DNA of 64,000 bases from Myroides sp. N17-2 (GCF_002286775.1 NZ_NSGJ01000025.1:1-64000); one strand, 5' to 3'. Positions 36,785-45,759 are shown, counted from the stretch's first letter. Translations and numbers: made by a program. Notes: a model not told the origin generated them from the letters alone.

Positions 36785-37377
36785 AATGTTACTTTATTAG
36801 AATATAATTTTAGAATATCTATTACCTCTTCATAAGCAGCTCTTTTCAGAGCCTTACTAACTGTAGTACTGTCTTTATTCATCAATACAGCTATTTCTTT
36901 CTGCAACATATTCCTATTGCTCAGTGCATAAAAGACTGTTTCGGCAGTTACAGGTTTCCATTGATCAGCTATAAAACTAATCAACCCTAAGATAGGATTA
37001 AAATAATCGTCAAACTCTTTATTATTTGTCTTTATACGCAAAGTCTTATCCTTTAACTCTTCAAATGCTTCTCCCGAATTAATAAATGCTTGCCCATAAG
37101 ACTCTATTACTTTCTCAGAAGTATAACCTTGTTCACCTATGCCTATGCTCATTCTCACATCAAGATTACTGATGTGTTTAATTAGAGCCTTAATCATCAA
37201 AACAAGTTCAAAAGCCTTCTCTATCGTTGTTTCTATCTGAAAGCTATCTCCTCTATATATCTCCCATTTAGACACGTCATTAATGCTTGTTTCTAAAAAA
37301 GACTTCAATTGAGGTTGCCATTCCTTTGGATCTACACTCCTCGAATTTACTATATCGCCTGTTATAACTGCTATCAT
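36772..37377 (-). CDS. SatD-family protein with cyclase-like N-domain and winged-helix C-terminus
   Basis: The protein is 201 aa. The N-terminal segment AVITGDIVNSRSV, then EIYRGDSFQIET and DVRMSIGIGEQGY, matches SatD family proteins. It also matches the order of the metal-binding, GD and RxGI motifs of class III nucleotidyl cyclases. The C-terminal 50 residues (LQKEIAVLMNKDSTTVSKAL) form a likely winged helix-turn-helix. Three palindromic boxes lie just upstream, so it may autoregulate the operon. SatD was first described in streptococcal acid tolerance, with no biochemical role known to me. Confidence 0.8.
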   Translation of the reverse strand: MIAVITGDIVNSRSVDPKEWQPQLKSFLETSINDVSKWEIYRGDSFQIETTIEKAFELVLMIKALIKHISNLDVRMSIGIGEQGYTSEKVIESYGQAFINSGEAFEELKDKTLRIKTNNKEFDDYFNPILGLISFIADQWKPVTAETVFYALSNRNMLQKEIAVLMNKDSTTVSKALKRAAYEEVIDILKLYSNKVTLCLT

Positions 37378-37396
37378 AATCTTACATTTCTCTATA

Positions 37397-37430
37397 CAAA
37401 TATATTAAAAAAATGGCCTAAAAAGGCCAA
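37397..37430 (-). promoter_or_regulatory. Promoter of the SatD-DUF3307 operon, overlapped by box 1
   Basis: On the minus strand TATATTTG (-7) lies 23 bases after a TTG that is part of palindromic box 1. Confidence 0.5.
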
Positions 37431-37486
37431 GTTATATAAATTGGCCTAAAAAAGCCATCTTTATAAACTTGGCCTTTTTAAGCCAT
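37413..37486. promoter_or_regulatory. Triple palindromic operator, 28-bp period
   Basis: Three boxes begin with TGGCC at 37414, 37442 and 37470, exactly 28 bases apart. Box 1 is TGGCCTAAAAAGGCCAA, box 2 TTGGCCTAAAAAAGCCAT, box 3 TTGGCCTTTTTAAGCCAT. The first overlaps the -33 region of the SatD promoter. The likely binder is the winged helix of SatD or a neighbouring regulator. Confidence 0.75.
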
Positions 37487-37552
37487 CTTGTATCCGTCAT
37501 TTAAATTATTACGTTTAAAGTTCTAAAAACAAAAAATTGTAATATTTAGAAA

Positions 37553-38902
37553 CTACCCTATCCCATACTCCGCCATCTTGCGATATAGCGTAGTTAAGGC
37601 AATACCTAACAGTTCTGCTGTCTTGGTTTTATTGCCATTCGTATGTTGAAGTACTTTTTGGATATGTTGTTTTTCTACAGACGCCAAATCAAGAGCTGAT
37701 AGACCGTCTTCTGTAGGTTTGTATTTTTGTTGTACTTCATAAGGCAAGTCACTTACTTCTAACTTGGTGTGCATACACAAGATAATAGCACGCTCCATCG
37801 CATTGCGCAACTCTCTAATGTTCCCTGGCCACGGATATAACTTCATTGCTTCTAATACCTCAGTAGAGATAGCCTGTACAGCACTGCGTTGCTCTGCTGC
37901 AAACTGCTTTCTAAAAAGCTCTGCTAATAACGGAATATCATCAATACGCTCTCTCAATGCAGGAAGGTTAATCTCAAATACAGAAATACGGTAATACAAG
38001 TCTTCTCTAAAATGTCCCTCGTTTATCTCCTTCTCGAAGTTGCGATTAGTAGCTGCTATTATACGCACATCTACCTTTGTTGGTTTAGTATCACCTATTT
38101 TTAAAAACTCTCCTGTTTCTAATACACGAAGTAACTTAGCTTGAAGCTCGATAGGCATTTCTCCTATTTCGTCTAAGAATATAGTTCCTTGATGTGCTTC
38201 TTCGAATAGCCCTTTCTGATCTTTCATCGCATTGGTAAACGAACCTGCTTTATGCCCAAACAATTCACTCTCTAATAAGTCTTTACTAAAAGCAGAGCAG
38301 TTAAGCGCTACGAAGCTGTGTTTCGCTCTATTACTTACTCGGTGAATAGCCTGTGCGAATACTTCTTTTCCTGTTCCTGTTTCTCCGGTTAATAATACTG
38401 TAGCATTGGTAGAAGCAACTCGCTTAGCCAAGTGAATAGCTGCCATAAAAGAAGAAGACTTGCCGATTACTTGATCAAAGCCTGTAACCTCTTCTTCTAC
38501 TTCCACTTTATTCTCTTCTAACGTACGGTTTACTGCCACGCGTTCTAAGGCACGATATAGTAGCGGAAGTATCTTATTGTTGTCATCCCCTTTAGTGATA
38601 TAGTCAAAAGCGCCATTCTTAATGGCCTGTACCCCATCAGGGATATTCCCATAGGCCGTAAGTAAAATCACCTCAACGGTAGGATGTACTAATTTAATAT
38701 GTTCTACGAATGCTACTCCGTTTCCATCCGGCAACTTAACGTCGCATAACACCACATCGATAGGTACTTGTGCCAACTTCTTAGTCGCTGATTTTAAATC
38801 AGGGGCTTGATGTACTTCAAATCCTTCTAACTCTATAATACGCGATAAGAGCTTGCGCAACTTCTCTTCGTCATCTACCACTAAGATCTTCTGTAGTGCC
38901 AT
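37553..38902 (-). CDS. NtrC-type sigma-54-dependent response regulator, probably for kdp
   Basis: The 449 aa protein has a receiver domain (ILVVDDEEKLRKLL, phospho-Asp in VVLCDVKLPDGNG, Thr in LLTAYG) and an AAA+ domain with Walker A LLTGETGTGKEVFAQAIH and Walker B GTIFLDEIGEM. The C-terminal Fis-type helix-turn-helix contains NKTKTAELLGIALTTLYRKM. The sigma-54 contact loop, usually GAFTGA, reads GSFTNA here. The start is the ATG at 38902 (MALQKILVVDD), since the longer frame adds 36 residues unlike any receiver. In Bacteroidetes such regulators accompany kdp operons with a separate PAS kinase, which fits the kinase at 26330. Confidence 0.88.
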   Translation of the reverse strand: MALQKILVVDDEEKLRKLLSRIIELEGFEVHQAPDLKSATKKLAQVPIDVVLCDVKLPDGNGVAFVEHIKLVHPTVEVILLTAYGNIPDGVQAIKNGAFDYITKGDDNNKILPLLYRALERVAVNRTLEENKVEVEEEVTGFDQVIGKSSSFMAAIHLAKRVASTNATVLLTGETGTGKEVFAQAIHRVSNRAKHSFVALNCSAFSKDLLESELFGHKAGSFTNAMKDQKGLFEEAHQGTIFLDEIGEMPIELQAKLLRVLETGEFLKIGDTKPTKVDVRIIAATNRNFEKEINEGHFREDLYYRISVFEINLPALRERIDDIPLLAELFRKQFAAEQRSAVQAISTEVLEAMKLYPWPGNIRELRNAMERAIILCMHTKLEVSDLPYEVQQKYKPTEDGLSALDLASVEKQHIQKVLQHTNGNKTKTAELLGIALTTLYRKMAEYGIG

Positions 38903-39011
38903 ATTCACTGATTTTATATAAAGTGCTAAAGGTATGAAAGAATCCTTATCTCTGCTTAAAGCCTTTTTTAAAATTAGCAGAAAATATAAAGAACGGTTTA
39001 TAATATGCAAA

Positions 39012-39040
39012 AATGGCTACCCCTCTACTGGGTAGCCATT
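39012..39040 (-). terminator. Terminator of the iron-uptake operon
   Basis: Arms AATGGCTACCC/GGGTAGCCATT lie just after the YncE-like gene, with a T-rich tract on the minus strand. Confidence 0.8.
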
Positions 39041-39077
39041 CTTTAATTATAGATAAAATATATGGTAGGATAAATGA

Positions 39078-40106
39078 TTATAATTGTACTTTACTAACAG
39101 TATCACCATTAGTATCTACTTGAGCTTCTTGCCCTTCTACTGCAGGCATTTTCTTAGTTTTATTCGTTACATAAGCGATACCTGAGTTTTTATTTACAGC
39201 TACAGTATTAGGATGACTTCCTGTCTCTAATTCTTTCACTACCTCATAAGATTTACCATCTACGATAACAGTCTTACCGCCTACTCTATTTGCTAAAACG
39301 ATTTTATCTTGTTTAGGCAAGTAGTTAACTCCTAAAGAACCTCCATTAAACTTAACTACTTTAAGTAATTCTCCGCTATCTGCATTTAATACAGTTAAAC
39401 CTGTTGACGAATTAGTAACAAATAATCTTCTTCCTGCTTCATCGATTGATACGTTGATTGGGCTTTCACCACCTGAAGCGAACTTCTTGATTACTTTCTT
39501 GCTCTGAGGATCAATAATAGCCACCTCATTTGTTCCCATATTTACAGCATATAATTTCTTAGTCTTTGTGTCAAACGTCAGACCTGCTGTATGAATTCCT
39601 GTGTTGTCAATATATCCTTTCAACACATCTTTCTCTCCATCAATAATCCAAATCTTACCGTCTTCTTGTGTATCTGAAGCATAGATAGTATTTGTTTTTT
39701 CATCAATAGCGATTTCTCTATTGTGTCCACTTTCATTAGTACCTGGAATTACTTTTGTTTCTCCCGTTTTAAGGTTTAATACAGTTACAGCATTTGTGAT
39801 TGTATTCGTACCATAAATCTTTTGAGATTTCTCATTTACAGCGATACCGAACACAGGATTTCCATTCACACTGTACTCTTTCTCTACTGATAAGTCATTT
39901 CCATTTAACTTAAAGATCTTTCCTTCTTTTGTTTTAAAATCAAGTACAGAAGCTACATAAACTCCATTATCTACACTGTTATAAGCAACCTCATAAAGTC
40001 CCTTTCCTACTTGTTGATTCTTATCTATTGTTTGTGCTGTAGCAGTAGTTCCCATTGCTGCTAACACCGTAGCACTCATAAATGTTAGTGATTTGATGTA
40101 TTTCAT
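39078..40106 (-). CDS. YncE-family beta-propeller protein, exported
   Basis: The 342 aa protein has a signal peptide (MKYIKSLTFMSATVLAAMGTTATA). Repeated blades of the YVTN/NHL type follow, such as VYVASVLDFKTKEGKIFKL, KIYGTNTITNAVTVLNL and AYVTNKT. E. coli YncE is a periplasmic propeller induced under iron limitation. Here it is the last gene of an operon with a TonB receptor, a DUF4374 lipoprotein and an esterase, so a periplasmic role in iron or ligand handling is likely but unproved. Confidence 0.85.
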   Translation of the reverse strand: MKYIKSLTFMSATVLAAMGTTATAQTIDKNQQVGKGLYEVAYNSVDNGVYVASVLDFKTKEGKIFKLNGNDLSVEKEYSVNGNPVFGIAVNEKSQKIYGTNTITNAVTVLNLKTGETKVIPGTNESGHNREIAIDEKTNTIYASDTQEDGKIWIIDGEKDVLKGYIDNTGIHTAGLTFDTKTKKLYAVNMGTNEVAIIDPQSKKVIKKFASGGESPINVSIDEAGRRLFVTNSSTGLTVLNADSGELLKVVKFNGGSLGVNYLPKQDKIVLANRVGGKTVIVDGKSYEVVKELETGSHPNTVAVNKNSGIAYVTNKTKKMPAVEGQEAQVDTNGDTVSKVQL

Positions 40107-40116
40107 ATTGTTATTA

Positions 40117-41307
40117 TTAAAAATTATTACTTTCTATTTTAGATAAGTCTGCTATCATCCAATTAAAAGCCTGTTGCCAATACCAAGCGCCGTGCTTTCC
40201 TCTTGGATTAATATTTAACTCATAATTCAACTTTAATCTAGACTGATGTACTTCTAAAAACCTCAAGATATCCTCATCCATTCTAACTACATTTCCATCT
40301 CCTTTCTTTCTATTCTCACGTTCACCACCATAGATATAATACTGTTGTTTTTGAATCTTCTCAAGTTGATTAGCAGATAACCTACTTATGTAAACATCTA
40401 GATTATTGTCATCTTGCCATATCGACGGAGAGAATACCCCAATCTTGCCAAATGTCTCTGGATACGTTAATCCTGCATATAGTGAGATTAGCCCTCCTAG
40501 AGATCCCCCTGCTATACCTGTATATTTTACATCCTTCAAGGTTCTATACTGTGCATCAACATAAGGCTTTAAGGTCTCCACGATAAACGAGATATATTCC
40601 TGCCCTTCTGCTATTGGATTCTTTTGAGTAGCAAAGAACGAATACTCTTTCTCCCTAAGATTCTTTTGATAATCGTGATCTATCCCTACGATGATATATT
40701 GATCTCCATATTTAGCTACAGTCTCATCGACTTCCCATTCTACAGGTCCTAATCTCCCTTCTGATGTTGCCTCGTCAAACAAATCTTGTCCATCGTGCAT
40801 ATACCATACAGGATATTGTTTCTCACTAGATTCATAATCTTTCGGTAGATAAATTCGTATATCCCTTACTCTATTAAGCTCTGGCATATAGAAGTTCTTT
40901 AGAACGATCAAATCATCAGGAGCAGTAGATGCTTTAAACTGATCTCTCCACGCCTTGATTTCATTCTTTAGCACAGTATCTTCTGTTATCATCACATCGT
41001 GTAGATTGATTAACCTCCCCTGAGTAGAAGACTCTAAAGACTGCCAAGTACCTCTTGTGAATTTGTATTCTAGCACCCCCTGAATGATGTTCTCTACCTC
41101 TACAGCATACTGATTACCTGTACCTGCTACTTTCTGCATTAGATAGCGTTCATCTTTAGGCTTCCACTGATTGAAATTTCCCGTTAGATAAATAGCATCC
41201 TCTGTCTTAGCGAAGTCATCTACCGTGACCTCTACCCTTACTTTAAAACTATTCTGTGCTTGCAAATTCATAACCATCATTAAAACAATAAACACATACT
41301 TCTTCAT
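40117..41307 (-). CDS. Exported Fes/IroE-like esterase with N-terminal carbohydrate-binding-like domain
   Basis: The 396 aa protein has a signal peptide (MKKYVFIVLMMVMNLQAQ). The N-terminal domain carries YLTGNFNQWKPKDERYLMQ, the CBM48/early-set pattern also found at the N-terminus of enterochelin esterases. The alpha/beta hydrolase domain contains the HDGQDLFDEATS segment, nucleophile elbow GIAGGSLGGL (Ser), and C-terminal NPRGKHGAWYW with the catalytic His. Members hydrolyse esters such as ferric enterobactin or act on small esters. In this operon a siderophore substrate is attractive. It is predicted to be periplasmic. Confidence 0.85.
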   Translation of the reverse strand: MKKYVFIVLMMVMNLQAQNSFKVRVEVTVDDFAKTEDAIYLTGNFNQWKPKDERYLMQKVAGTGNQYAVEVENIIQGVLEYKFTRGTWQSLESSTQGRLINLHDVMITEDTVLKNEIKAWRDQFKASTAPDDLIVLKNFYMPELNRVRDIRIYLPKDYESSEKQYPVWYMHDGQDLFDEATSEGRLGPVEWEVDETVAKYGDQYIIVGIDHDYQKNLREKEYSFFATQKNPIAEGQEYISFIVETLKPYVDAQYRTLKDVKYTGIAGGSLGGLISLYAGLTYPETFGKIGVFSPSIWQDDNNLDVYISRLSANQLEKIQKQQYYIYGGERENRKKGDGNVVRMDEDILRFLEVHQSRLKLNYELNINPRGKHGAWYWQQAFNWMIADLSKIESNNF

Positions 41308-41317
41308 TGATTATCTC

Positions 41318-42607
41318 TTATAACTTGTTTACTTTAAAAAGCCCTTGAGGTTTTCCTCCTTTTTGAATCTCTATAGATGGAGTTGCTTTCTGCAAATCAC
41401 TTGATAATTCATAGTACCCAAGCTTCGTGTCATTCACCACGCGGATAAACTTCTTATCATCTACTTTAGATACTCCTAAAGAAGCTGCCGGTGTCTCTAC
41501 TAATGTTACTCCTTCTATCTGAATAGGTGTAACAGCCTTACTCTTAACATCTATAACGACATATTTCCAAATAGGCGTTAGGTTAATCTTCTGTGGATCT
41601 GCTAACGGTGCATCATTTACTAAGGTTACGATCTTGCCTTTCTCTACATAGATAGTTGAGAATTTACCTGGAGAAACACTGTTGAATAAACTATTAAAAT
41701 CTAACTCCCAAGACTGATCTACTTCATTCGAGCCATTCTTTATACGAGCTATCTTAGATTGGTCTCCTAATCCTCCTGTTTTTATCCCTTGACAGATAAA
41801 ATACAAGTCCTTATTCTCATCGAAGTAGTATAATGGATTCTCATCCACAAAAGCGATATTCCCTGTGTTTTTCACGCTTGTATCCCCTATCCATTTGCCA
41901 TTAGTCAAATCAATAACAGCGATATGCACATCTTTAGATACTCCATCAAACATACCTCCCTGAGCACCTTGATTCTTCCCAAAAGTGATATCTGCATATA
42001 ACTTATTGCCATTGATAGCTAGTAGATGCTGACCTATCGCTTTAAAATTCACTCCTTGTAGGTTTAGCTTTTTCTCTAACGCATTAATCTGTTCTGAGTA
42101 ATCACCTAACATACTTTTCTTTGCCATACTCACTGGATCAAAAACCTGTATTTGAGCTGGTTGTGCTCCTTCAAAGTAATATCCTGTTGTAAAGTCATTC
42201 GTCAAAGTAAAGTTTCCTGAACCTGCGATCTTAGGTTCTACAGCAATACTTTTAGTTGTATAAAATCCTTTCTCATCAAAGACAAATTGCCCTAAAGCAC
42301 GAGAGTTATTGTCATCAAACATTCTATATACACGGTTACCATACTGACGGTAACCTCCCATTCCACCTGATGCAGTAGTATTCCCTGTTGCATTATCTAT
42401 CGCTCCTTTTGGCAAAGTAGAATAGGCTTTTAGGAAACCATTCTTAATAGGTCCCTTCCCCTCAGATAAAGTCATTACAAAATATTGACTTGGTTTAACT
42501 TCTGGATCTACTGGAGTGACAGGATTATTGTCATCAGAAGAAGAACAAGATGTCATCACAAGTGCAAACACAAACGACATCGATAATAGTGGTTTTATAA
42601 GTTTCAT
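41318..42607 (-). CDS. DUF4374 lipoprotein, probable surface siderophore-binding component
   Basis: The protein is 429 aa with a lipoprotein signal (lipobox VMTSC, followed by SSSDDNN, a pattern favouring surface export in Bacteroidetes). The body is beta-rich and the sequence fits DUF4374 (for example the GGMGGYRQYGNRVYRMFDD segment). In Bacteroides the xenosiderophore system pairs a TonB receptor with a lipoprotein that, to my recollection, has this kind of domain (XusB). The TonB receptor gene here is one base upstream. I infer the same role: capturing a ferric siderophore at the cell surface. Confidence 0.82.
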   Translation of the reverse strand: MKLIKPLLSMSFVFALVMTSCSSSDDNNPVTPVDPEVKPSQYFVMTLSEGKGPIKNGFLKAYSTLPKGAIDNATGNTTASGGMGGYRQYGNRVYRMFDDNNSRALGQFVFDEKGFYTTKSIAVEPKIAGSGNFTLTNDFTTGYYFEGAQPAQIQVFDPVSMAKKSMLGDYSEQINALEKKLNLQGVNFKAIGQHLLAINGNKLYADITFGKNQGAQGGMFDGVSKDVHIAVIDLTNGKWIGDTSVKNTGNIAFVDENPLYYFDENKDLYFICQGIKTGGLGDQSKIARIKNGSNEVDQSWELDFNSLFNSVSPGKFSTIYVEKGKIVTLVNDAPLADPQKINLTPIWKYVVIDVKSKAVTPIQIEGVTLVETPAASLGVSKVDDKKFIRVVNDTKLGYYELSSDLQKATPSIEIQKGGKPQGLFKVNKL

Positions 42608-42608
42608 A

Positions 42609-44978
42609 CTAATTGAGTTTATAGTTAAGTTTTAAATAGATACTTCTACCTGCTTTCTGTATTTTGAAGTAATCATATAAGTCTTGATTCAATAGATTTC
42701 TAACCTCAACACCTACAGATACTCCTTTATCTTTTAATTCATACACTGTTCCTAGCGTAACGGATGTTTGATCAGGAACTATGTTCTTTACATCCCCTTT
42801 ACTACTGCCAAATAATCCTAAGAATCCACTTGGTTCCATTGATTTGTCTATAGGTTGAATATAGAACTCACGCACGAAGTTTACATTCATATACGCAGTC
42901 CATTGATCTTGCTTGCGCAGTATATTATCGAACTTTGCTTCAGCACCTATATTTGCAAAGAAGTAAGGAATATTAGGTACTCTATTGCCTTTTAGCCATT
43001 TGTCAGAAGCTTTATCAAACTCCCCATAGCGAATGCTCTGCCACGTAAAGTTTCCATAAAACTTGTAATGATTAGCTACCTTTAGACTTACATCTCCTTC
43101 AAAACCATAGCCATTAGCCTTCTCCTTATTCACATAAATAGAAAGAGGTGGGTTACCTGAAACTAAAACAACTATATCTCGTGTATGTCTGAAAAAACTA
43201 TTAAAACTATACGCCAAGTTCCCCACCTCTTGCTCTATTCCCAAATTTAGATTTAGACTCTCTTCTGGTTTTAAATTAAAGTTTGATGCTGTAAAAATAT
43301 AATCACCAAATAACTCTGTATATCCTGGTAATCTTCTAGCGTCTTCTATAGAGAAGCGAAGATTAGTTTGTTCGCCTATTTTATATTTAGCGCCTAATGC
43401 CCACCCAAAATCACTATCTGACACACTGTGTATGTCTCTAGCTGTTAGATCTACATTACTCCCTGTGTTCAGTCCTTTACTTGAATAATTATACATCTTC
43501 AGGATAGCATTAGTCTCTAGCTTGCTATCTAACCACTGACTCGTCACCCCAACTGCTACTACATTTTTCTTATAATGCGTTGGTAACTCTATCACGGTTT
43601 GATTTAAATCTTGAAGAACTCTTCCATAAGGATCTACTCCTTCTCGTTTAGTATAATTATAAGTATTGTTTAACCACAACTGATGATTGGTATTTATCTC
43701 ATAGCCGATTAGTGTTCTAGAAGTAAAGAAAGTCATATCAATATCAGCATCCATCGGCATATCTCCCTCTCCTCTAAATCCTCTAGGTGTAAACTCTCCT
43801 AGCCAATTATATCTCCCTTTCAGAGTATCTATAGCTTGTGATTTAACCACGTTATAAGAAAGAAATTGATCTACAGAAATCTTATCATTTAAGAACTTCT
43901 TTTTATAGCGGAGTGTAGGGACAATGCTGTGTTGCTTATCTTGAATACCTCCGTAAGGAACAGCCATAGAAGTTGGGCTATTCTGAAGTTGCTTATCTAT
44001 CGTATAATAGCTAATTCCCAACTCTAGCTTATCAGCCCAAGATAGATTATTAGCTCCGATATAAGCATTGCTATAGAAGTGTTTATAGCGATTGTGAAAC
44101 AGCTTGACCTTAGCGTGAGTCTTTGCTAACTCTGCATCTGGTGTATTAATCTTATAATTGTTATCTGAATAGTTATAGAATACTTCACCTCCTATATAGA
44201 AGTTGTCATTTAGATTATAATGCCCTCTGACAGCAGAACGCACAGTATTAAATGATCCATACTCAGTAGAGACTCTTAATTGATTGTTTTGAATAGCAGA
44301 AGAGACTAAGTTAACCGCTCCCCCTAATGCATCACTTGCCAAGTGCACAGGAATAATACCTTTATACACTTCTACTTTATCTAACACATCTAGTGGTATA
44401 TTTGACAAATTATATCCCTGCCCCATATAGTTAATAGGAATACCATCTTTAAAGAATCGTATCGCATTTCCCTGGAAGCCATTTAGGTTAATATTTGTCT
44501 CCGCACCTAATCCTCCTCCTTGTCTAACACGTACACCTGTCGTCTTATTCATCAAGTCGTTCAGAGAACTTGGACGTAGTATTTCACTCTTCGTATCCAC
44601 TGTAACCGCGCGAATAATATTGCGATTACTATTCTTTTGCTCATCATCTTTAGTGCGAACGATGATATCAGATAATAAAGTATTATCCACATCTAATGCT
44701 ATCGAGTTACTGATCGCCTCAATAGTAGTCACTGTCTTTGAAACACTTTGATAGCTATCTGCAAAAACTTGAATCGTGTAGGTAGCTTCTTGTTTTAAGT
44801 CAAACTGTACCTTACCCTCTCTATCCGTCTTATGCTGTTGATCATTGATAACTACCACAGCATTCTGCACTGCTTGATTATGGTGATTCGTGATTATTAT
44901 GCTCTTCTTCACTTGACTCCAACCTATGGAAGTCATCGTTAGAGCCATCAATAATGTAACTTTGTTCAGCGTACCCAC
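42609..44978 (-). CDS. TonB-dependent outer-membrane receptor, probable siderophore uptake
   Basis: The 789 aa protein has a signal peptide (VTLLMALTMTSIGWSQ), an N-terminal carboxypeptidase-D-like regulatory domain (KSIIITNHHNQAVQNAVVVI), and a plug domain (RPSSLNDLMNKTTGVRVRQG; FQGNAIRFFKDGIPINYMG). A 22-strand barrel follows, ending in the YLKLNYKLN strand. The GTG start at 44978 is preferred because starting at the internal ATG (44948) leaves too short a signal. It is the first gene of the operon behind a promoter flanked by Fur-like sequences, which supports iron-regulated uptake. The ligand is unknown. Confidence 0.9.
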   Translation of the reverse strand: MGTLNKVTLLMALTMTSIGWSQVKKSIIITNHHNQAVQNAVVVINDQQHKTDREGKVQFDLKQEATYTIQVFADSYQSVSKTVTTIEAISNSIALDVDNTLLSDIIVRTKDDEQKNSNRNIIRAVTVDTKSEILRPSSLNDLMNKTTGVRVRQGGGLGAETNINLNGFQGNAIRFFKDGIPINYMGQGYNLSNIPLDVLDKVEVYKGIIPVHLASDALGGAVNLVSSAIQNNQLRVSTEYGSFNTVRSAVRGHYNLNDNFYIGGEVFYNYSDNNYKINTPDAELAKTHAKVKLFHNRYKHFYSNAYIGANNLSWADKLELGISYYTIDKQLQNSPTSMAVPYGGIQDKQHSIVPTLRYKKKFLNDKISVDQFLSYNVVKSQAIDTLKGRYNWLGEFTPRGFRGEGDMPMDADIDMTFFTSRTLIGYEINTNHQLWLNNTYNYTKREGVDPYGRVLQDLNQTVIELPTHYKKNVVAVGVTSQWLDSKLETNAILKMYNYSSKGLNTGSNVDLTARDIHSVSDSDFGWALGAKYKIGEQTNLRFSIEDARRLPGYTELFGDYIFTASNFNLKPEESLNLNLGIEQEVGNLAYSFNSFFRHTRDIVVLVSGNPPLSIYVNKEKANGYGFEGDVSLKVANHYKFYGNFTWQSIRYGEFDKASDKWLKGNRVPNIPYFFANIGAEAKFDNILRKQDQWTAYMNVNFVREFYIQPIDKSMEPSGFLGLFGSSKGDVKNIVPDQTSVTLGTVYELKDKGVSVGVEVRNLLNQDLYDYFKIQKAGRSIYLKLNYKLN

Positions 44979-44982
44979 TTGT

Positions 44983-45052
44983 TATTTAGAATTATTTTAA
45001 ACAGTGACAAATGTAGACTTATTTACATCACTAACAAGAATAATTCTAAATA
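44983..45052 (-). promoter_or_regulatory. Promoter with flanking Fur-like inverted repeats
   Basis: TACATTTG (-7, 45008-45015) lies 19 bases downstream of TTG (-33, 45035-45037) on the minus strand. It is flanked by a perfect 14-base inverted pair: TATTTAGAATTATT at 44983-44996 and AATAATTCTAAATA at 45039-45052. Each arm resembles a Bacteroidetes Fur half site (TTATTTAGAAT). Confidence 0.65.
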
Positions 45053-45216
45053 GAAGGCATTATAACACCTATTATAAAATAATAAAGCACACAGAAAAGA
45101 CTAATTAAAAATAAAAAGTATAGAATTAGAAATAATATAACTCAATATATCCCTTGATCAAATAAAGAAAAAATAGAATAGTTAAAGTTTAAATACGCTC
45201 TATATACAACACAAAA

Positions 45217-45246
45217 AACCCTTCTAATCACGAGACTAGAAGGGTT
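45217..45246 (-). terminator. Terminator of membrane protein gene
   Basis: Ten-base arms AACCCTTCTA/TAGAAGGGTT have a T run on the minus strand. Confidence 0.85.
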
Positions 45247-45249
45247 ATA

Positions 45250-45759
45250 TTATTCCTCTTTATTCCATTTGACAAACCACTTGGCTATTCTACCAAAATT
45301 AGTTAACAGTAAGAATCCTAAAACTAAACTAGTAAAAGCGGTAAAAGCACCATACTCACCATAGAGAGGCATATTTTCATTTCTGATTGCTACAGTAAAT
45401 CGCTGTATAATCCACGTAATCATGTAAGGCAGCTTAAACACAATAAGTATTCCACCAATAATAAATATCCCCACCTTAACAATATCAATAGCAGTCACGT
45501 TACCTACCTCAATATTATCAGTCTCATAACCTTTACTCAAACGGAAAAGACTAACTATCTTATCTCCATATAACATTAACAGAGTAAATACTACTAACAA
45601 AAATATATGTTGACCTATATCTGCTAGTAAATTACCAAAGGTATTTTCCTTTACAGTAATCAAATAGTACAGACTACTTAATAGAGACAAAAAATAGGTA
45701 AGAAATAAGTAGAACCCTATTAACTTAACAAATGCTGTAAACAAATCTCTTTTACTCAT
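45250..45759 (-). CDS. Four-helix membrane protein of unknown function
   Basis: The protein is 169 aa with about four hydrophobic segments (around 11-32, 43-64, 91-111 and 135-153). The loop after the second helix is charged (YGDKIVSLFRLSKGYETDN). No family is recognised. It is monocistronic, with its own terminator. It lies between the iron operon and the decayed metallo-hydrolase fragment. Confidence 0.65.
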   Translation of the reverse strand: MSKRDLFTAFVKLIGFYLFLTYFLSLLSSLYYLITVKENTFGNLLADIGQHIFLLVVFTLLMLYGDKIVSLFRLSKGYETDNIEVGNVTAIDIVKVGIFIIGGILIVFKLPYMITWIIQRFTVAIRNENMPLYGEYGAFTAFTSLVLGFLLLTNFGRIAKWFVKWNKEE

